Assembly (NCBI GenBank): GCA_023445705.1
Contig: JAEXKM010000331.1
Location: 1 to 8,923 of the forward strand
Direction of reading: 5' to 3'
Source: Pseudomonadota bacterium
GTDB taxonomy: Bacteria > Pseudomonadota > Alphaproteobacteria > Caulobacterales > Caulobacteraceae
Length of the DNA: 8,923 nucleotides
The translations under genes and the position numbers were made by a program. Shown here piece after piece: positions 6,347 through 8,923 of the stretch (positions within the stretch are counted from its first letter, which is position 1; the number at the start of each line of letters is the position of its first letter). The notes beneath the pieces were generated by a model, which had not been told where the DNA came from, did not search any database, and worked only from the letters and a program-made list of their open reading frames with translations.

Positions 6347-6478
6347 AAGGCCCTTACTCGTTCGCCCGAACCATACGGGCCGATTGGGGTCGCGTTTGTC
6401 GGGGACACGACGTTCGGCGGCATACGAACCTCAACCAAGTGCTTTGTGGTCGGGCCTTGGCCGTTCTAGCCTCCTACC
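6347..6478. promoter_or_regulatory. Divergent intergenic region between bphO and epoxide hydrolase, with repeated GTTCG/CGAAC arms
   Basis: This 132-base region must hold the promoters of both the bphO-bphP operon and the hydrolase. It contains GTTCG-CC-CGAAC at 6360-6371 and GTTCG-N8-CGAAC at 6412-6429, two inverted repeats with the same arms but different spacing; CGAACC also occurs twice as a direct repeat (6367-6372, 6425-6430). No convincing -35/-10 pair was found on either strand, and no GGAAC-N16/17-GTT general-stress sigma (EcfG) site or GTTC-N7-GTTC LexA box. The repeats are candidate operator half-sites of an unknown regulator. Confidence 0.4.
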
Positions 6479-7444
6479 ATGGCTGATTTCAGAACAATCC
6501 CGCTGCAAGACGTCACACTCCGCGCCGCGGTGCAGGGACAGGGTCCGCTGGTGGTGCTCGTCCACGGCTTTCCCGAGAGCTGGTACAGCTGGCGTCACCA
6601 GATGGGTCCGATCGCCGAGGCCGGCTTCACCGCCTGCGCCATCGACGTGCGCGGCTATGGCGGCTCCTCCCGCCCCGAGCCCATCGAAGCCTACGACATG
6701 GAGCACATGGTCGCCGACGTCGCCGGGGTGATCGAGGCGCTCAGCCCCGGCGCTCCGGCCGTGCTGGTCGGCCACGACTGGGGCGCGCCGATCGTCTGGA
6801 ACACCGCCCTGGTCCGGCCCGACCGGGTCCGCGCCGTGGCCGGCCTTTCGGTCCCCTACACTGGCGTCGCCAAGCGCCCGTTCAGCGAGATGATCGAGGA
6901 GGTCTTCACCAAGCGCGGCAAGTTCTTCTACCAGGCCTGGTTCCAGAACGTCGGGCCGGCCGAGGCCGAGCTTGAGGCCGACGTTCGCGCAGGGTTGCGC
7001 AAGTTCTACTACGCGATCAGCGGCGACGCCCCCGACGGCGCCTGGCCGCGCGACAAGACCCATGGCCAAAGCCTGCTTGAAGGGCTGGTCGACCCTGATC
7101 CCTTCCCCGCCTGGCTGACAGACGCCGACCTCGACTACTATGTCGGCGAGTTCGAGCGCTCCGGCTTCCGCGGGCCGATCAACCGCTATCGGAACCACGT
7201 CCGCGACTTCCGTTACCTCTCGCAGTTCGATGGTCGGAAGATCGAACAGCCGTCCCTCTTCATCGGCGGCGAGCGCGACCTGGTGCTCTCCATGCTCGGC
7301 AAGGGCGACCTCATGGCGATCATGGGCGCCGAAATGCCGGACCTGCGCGGCGCCGACATCCTTCCCGGCTGCGGGCACTGGACACAGCAGGAACGTCCGC
7401 AGGAGGTCAACGAGCGCCTCATTCCCTGGCTGAAGTCCCTCTAA
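6479..7444 (+). CDS. Soluble epoxide hydrolase, alpha/beta-hydrolase fold
   Basis: A 321-residue cytosolic alpha/beta hydrolase predicted to open epoxides to diols with water through a covalent ester intermediate. All expected residues are present: oxyanion motif HGFPES (29-34), nucleophile Asp100 in GHDWG, acid Asp267 in GGERD, and base His300 in GCGHW. The cap domain (about 130-240) carries the two epoxide-activating tyrosines, Tyr151 in FFYQAWFQ and Tyr237 in INRYRN, matching Tyr383 and Tyr466 of human soluble epoxide hydrolase; the AEAELE segment after the first is also shared. Asp at the nucleophile position separates it from esterases, and the paired tyrosines argue against dehalogenases. 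The length is normal for the single-domain enzyme. The ATG at 6479 has no clear Shine-Dalgarno sequence. The TauE/SafE permease follows 74 bases later on the same strand; a shared message is possible but unproven. The natural substrate is unknown. Confidence 0.94.
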   Translation: MADFRTIPLQDVTLRAAVQGQGPLVVLVHGFPESWYSWRHQMGPIAEAGFTACAIDVRGYGGSSRPEPIEAYDMEHMVADVAGVIEALSPGAPAVLVGHDWGAPIVWNTALVRPDRVRAVAGLSVPYTGVAKRPFSEMIEEVFTKRGKFFYQAWFQNVGPAEAELEADVRAGLRKFYYAISGDAPDGAWPRDKTHGQSLLEGLVDPDPFPAWLTDADLDYYVGEFERSGFRGPINRYRNHVRDFRYLSQFDGRKIEQPSLFIGGERDLVLSMLGKGDLMAIMGAEMPDLRGADILPGCGHWTQQERPQEVNERLIPWLKSL

Positions 7445-7518
7445 CCTTCGCCATCTCCGAAGCCAGCCATCGGGGATCACGGATATGCCGACCGCCAGGC
7501 GGGCGTTAAGCCTTCGCC

Positions 7519-8277
7519 ATGGGCGATCACCTTCTTCTTCTCGGCGGCGCGGGCTTGCTGGCCGGCGCCATGAACGCCCTGGCCGGCGGCGGCTCCTTCG
7601 TCACCCTGCCCGCCCTGATCGCAGCCGGCGTCCCGTCGGTCGCGGCCAACGCCTCCAGCACCGTGGCCCTCTATCCAGGCGGGCTCGCCAGCGCCTGGGT
7701 CTACCGCCAGGGCCTGAGCGAGATCTGCGGCGTGCCGGTTCGTCCCATGCTGGCCGTCACCTTGGCGGGAGGGCTCGCGGGCAGCCTGCTGCTGCTCTGG
7801 ACGCCCTCATCGGCCTTCGACCTGATCCTGCCCTGGCTGCTGCTGGTCGCCACCCTGGCCCTGGCCTTCGGTCCCCGCATCGCCCCGTGGCTGCAGAGCC
7901 GCGTCCAGATCGGCGCCCGGCCGATCCTCGTTCTGCAGTTCGCCCTTGGGGTCTATGGCGGCTATTTCGGCGGCGCGGTCGGCCTGATGATGATCGCCGC
8001 CTGGAGCCTGCTGGCTGGCGCGGACCTGAAGCAGCTCAACCCGCCCCGCACCCTGATGGTCAGCGCCGCCAACACCATCGCGGTGCTCTGTTTCGTCGTC
8101 GCGGGCGCGGTGCGATGGCGCGAGACCGTCGTGCTCGCCGTGGCCGCGGTGATCGGCGGCTATCTCGGCGCCCATCTGGGTCGGCGGCTGGACGCCCGTC
8201 TGGTCCGCGCGGCGACGATCACCCTTTCGGTGGTGATGACCATCCTGTTCTTCCTCCGGGCGGCCAAGGCGGCCTGA
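7519..8277 (+). CDS. TauE/SafE family membrane permease (sulfite/organosulfur exporter-like)
   Basis: A 252-residue inner-membrane protein with about eight hydrophobic helices, of the TauE/SafE family, members of which are linked to export or uptake of sulfite, sulfoacetate and other small organic anions. The family signature occurs as two half-repeats: NALAGGGSFVTLPAL (19-33) near the N-terminus and GVYGGYFGGAVGLMM (144-158) at the start of the second half. VAANASSTVALYPG (41-54) and GGYLGAHLGRRL (203-214) are also typical. The ATG at 7519 puts the first glycine-rich helix directly at the N-terminus as usual; no good Shine-Dalgarno sequence is visible. It lies 74 bases after the epoxide hydrolase on the same strand. 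No sulfur-metabolism genes are nearby, so a sulfite role should not be assumed. Confidence 0.92.
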   Translation: MGDHLLLLGGAGLLAGAMNALAGGGSFVTLPALIAAGVPSVAANASSTVALYPGGLASAWVYRQGLSEICGVPVRPMLAVTLAGGLAGSLLLLWTPSSAFDLILPWLLLVATLALAFGPRIAPWLQSRVQIGARPILVLQFALGVYGGYFGGAVGLMMIAAWSLLAGADLKQLNPPRTLMVSAANTIAVLCFVVAGAVRWRETVVLAVAAVIGGYLGAHLGRRLDARLVRAATITLSVVMTILFFLRAAKAA

Positions 8278-8281
8278 GCAC

Positions 8282-8923
8282 CTATCGGCAGACCCGATAG
8301 CGCCCAAAGTCCAGATGCAGATGATCGGCGTGGGCGGCGTTGTAGTCGGGGCTCAGCGTCGCCCGGAACCACCGGCAGGCCTCGTCGCGCGCCTCGCGCA
8401 GGAATGCGCCATCAGCGTCGGCGCCCTGGAACTCTCCCAGCACCTTCAACCTGCGCCCATCGGCGGTCCTGAAGCCCGCGACGTCCAGGGCGTTGGCGAA
8501 GGCGTGCTCGCTGCGCCGCGCGTCCTGCCGGCCATAGACGTTGCGGCAGGCATAGGTCCCCAGATGATCCACCTGCGTCACCTCCGCGCCCAATAGCCGC
8601 CGCGCCGCCGGTTGCAGCCCGTGCCGGTCCCAGAAGGCGAAGGCCAGCGCCTGGGGGCAGGTCATTACCGGCGCAGCCGGTGAAAGCGGCGTCGTCCCGC
8701 CGCGCAGCCGCACCGCATTGGCCTGGGAACAGTCGCCGTCTGTCCGCGGCGGGCTTTCATCGAAGCGCACGCCGCCCTCCAGCAGGATCCGTCGGCAGGC
8801 CGCCGGATCGGCCGCGGCGCGCACATATTTTCGCTCGGTGGCGAGTCCGACGGGATCGGCCAGCCGCAGCGGCTTCCACGGCAGGTCCTGCGGCGGCGCT
8901 GCAAGGTTCGCCCACCAGACCAG
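8282..8923 (-). CDS. Extensin-like family protein (M15-peptidase-like fold), N-terminus beyond right edge
   Basis: The frame is open from the right edge to a TAG at 8282-8284, giving 213 residues of an extensin-like_C family protein; the signal peptide or anchor and true start lie outside the window. A GTG at 8822-8824 is not the start, because the upstream codons keep family-like sequence (PPQDLPWKPLRLADPVGLAT). Metal-site pattern of D-Ala-D-Ala carboxypeptidase relatives: SEHAFANALD (visible residues His140 and Asp147, bases about 8484-8506) and HADHLHLD (His198, His201, His203, near 8313-8332). Six cysteines (visible residues 43, 65, 89, 116, 173, 212) suggest disulfides and a periplasmic location. 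A role on peptidoglycan or another envelope polymer is plausible but unproven for this family; the plant 'extensin' name is misleading. It converges on the TauE/SafE gene with only four bases between stops and no terminator there. Confidence 0.88.
   Translation of the reverse strand: MVWWANLAAPPQDLPWKPLRLADPVGLATERKYVRAAADPAACRRILLEGGVRFDESPPRTDGDCSQANAVRLRGGTTPLSPAAPVMTCPQALAFAFWDRHGLQPAARRLLGAEVTQVDHLGTYACRNVYGRQDARRSEHAFANALDVAGFRTADGRRLKVLGEFQGADADGAFLREARDEACRWFRATLSPDYNAAHADHLHLDFGRYRVCR

Noticed and set aside
6360..6470. EcfG-type (GGAAC-N16/17-GTT) or LexA-type (GTTC-N7-GTTC) site upstream of bphO or the hydrolase
   Set aside because: GTTC and GAAC words occur, but none with the required spacing or partner; GGAAC is absent on both strands in this gap.
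6431..7480. Long minus-strand open frame opposite the epoxide hydrolase
   Set aside because: No recognisable domain, and the opposite strand holds a complete catalytic set; treated as a shadow.
7485..8300. Arg/Pro-rich plus-strand frame overlapping the TauE/SafE gene
   Set aside because: Composition is typical of an out-of-frame reading of a GC-rich membrane protein gene; the other frame has clear family motifs.

Overview
The window is dense, GC-rich chromosomal DNA. It holds eight protein-coding genes, two of them cut by the window edges, and almost no non-coding space. Base composition, codon use, poor or absent Shine-Dalgarno sequences on some genes, and the gene mix (a bacteriophytochrome with a HisKA_2-type kinase end, an extensin-like periplasmic protein, a TauE/SafE exporter, a soluble epoxide hydrolase) suggest an alphaproteobacterium, most likely of the Caulobacteraceae (Caulobacter/Phenylobacterium type). 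That placement is inference from protein character only. No rRNA, tRNA, CRISPR array, insertion sequence or phage gene was seen.

Left part (1-2776): a minus-strand pair, a GNAT acetyltransferase (1105-1569) followed 24 bases later by a 14-TM-type MFS transporter that runs off the left edge. It diverges across only 40 bases from a plus-strand fold-type-I PLP aminotransferase (1610-2776) of the kynurenine/methionine aminotransferase group.

Middle (2810-6346), all on the minus strand: a heme oxygenase (bphO, 5777-6346) overlaps by four bases the start of a full bacteriophytochrome histidine kinase (bphP, 3654-5780). These make the biliverdin chromophore and the red/far-red photoreceptor that binds it. 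Next downstream is a short-chain dehydrogenase resembling animal DHRS4 (2810-3574). It has its own strong ribosome-binding site and a 14-base palindrome just upstream, so it is probably a separately regulated unit. A GC hairpin lies between bphP and this gene.

Right part (6479-8923): a plus-strand epoxide hydrolase (6479-7444) diverges from bphO across 132 bases that carry two inverted repeats with identical GTTCG/CGAAC arms. It is followed by a TauE/SafE family permease (7519-8277). A minus-strand extensin-like protein with M15-peptidase-like zinc residues (8282 to the right edge) converges on it with only four bases between the stop codons.

The best-supported functional unit is the bphO-bphP photoreceptor operon. 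No response regulator gene lies beside it, so its output partner must be encoded elsewhere. I found no clearly new multi-gene system. The points most worth a second look are the wiring of the HisKA_2 phytochrome, the two candidate operators, and some residue changes in otherwise conserved motifs.
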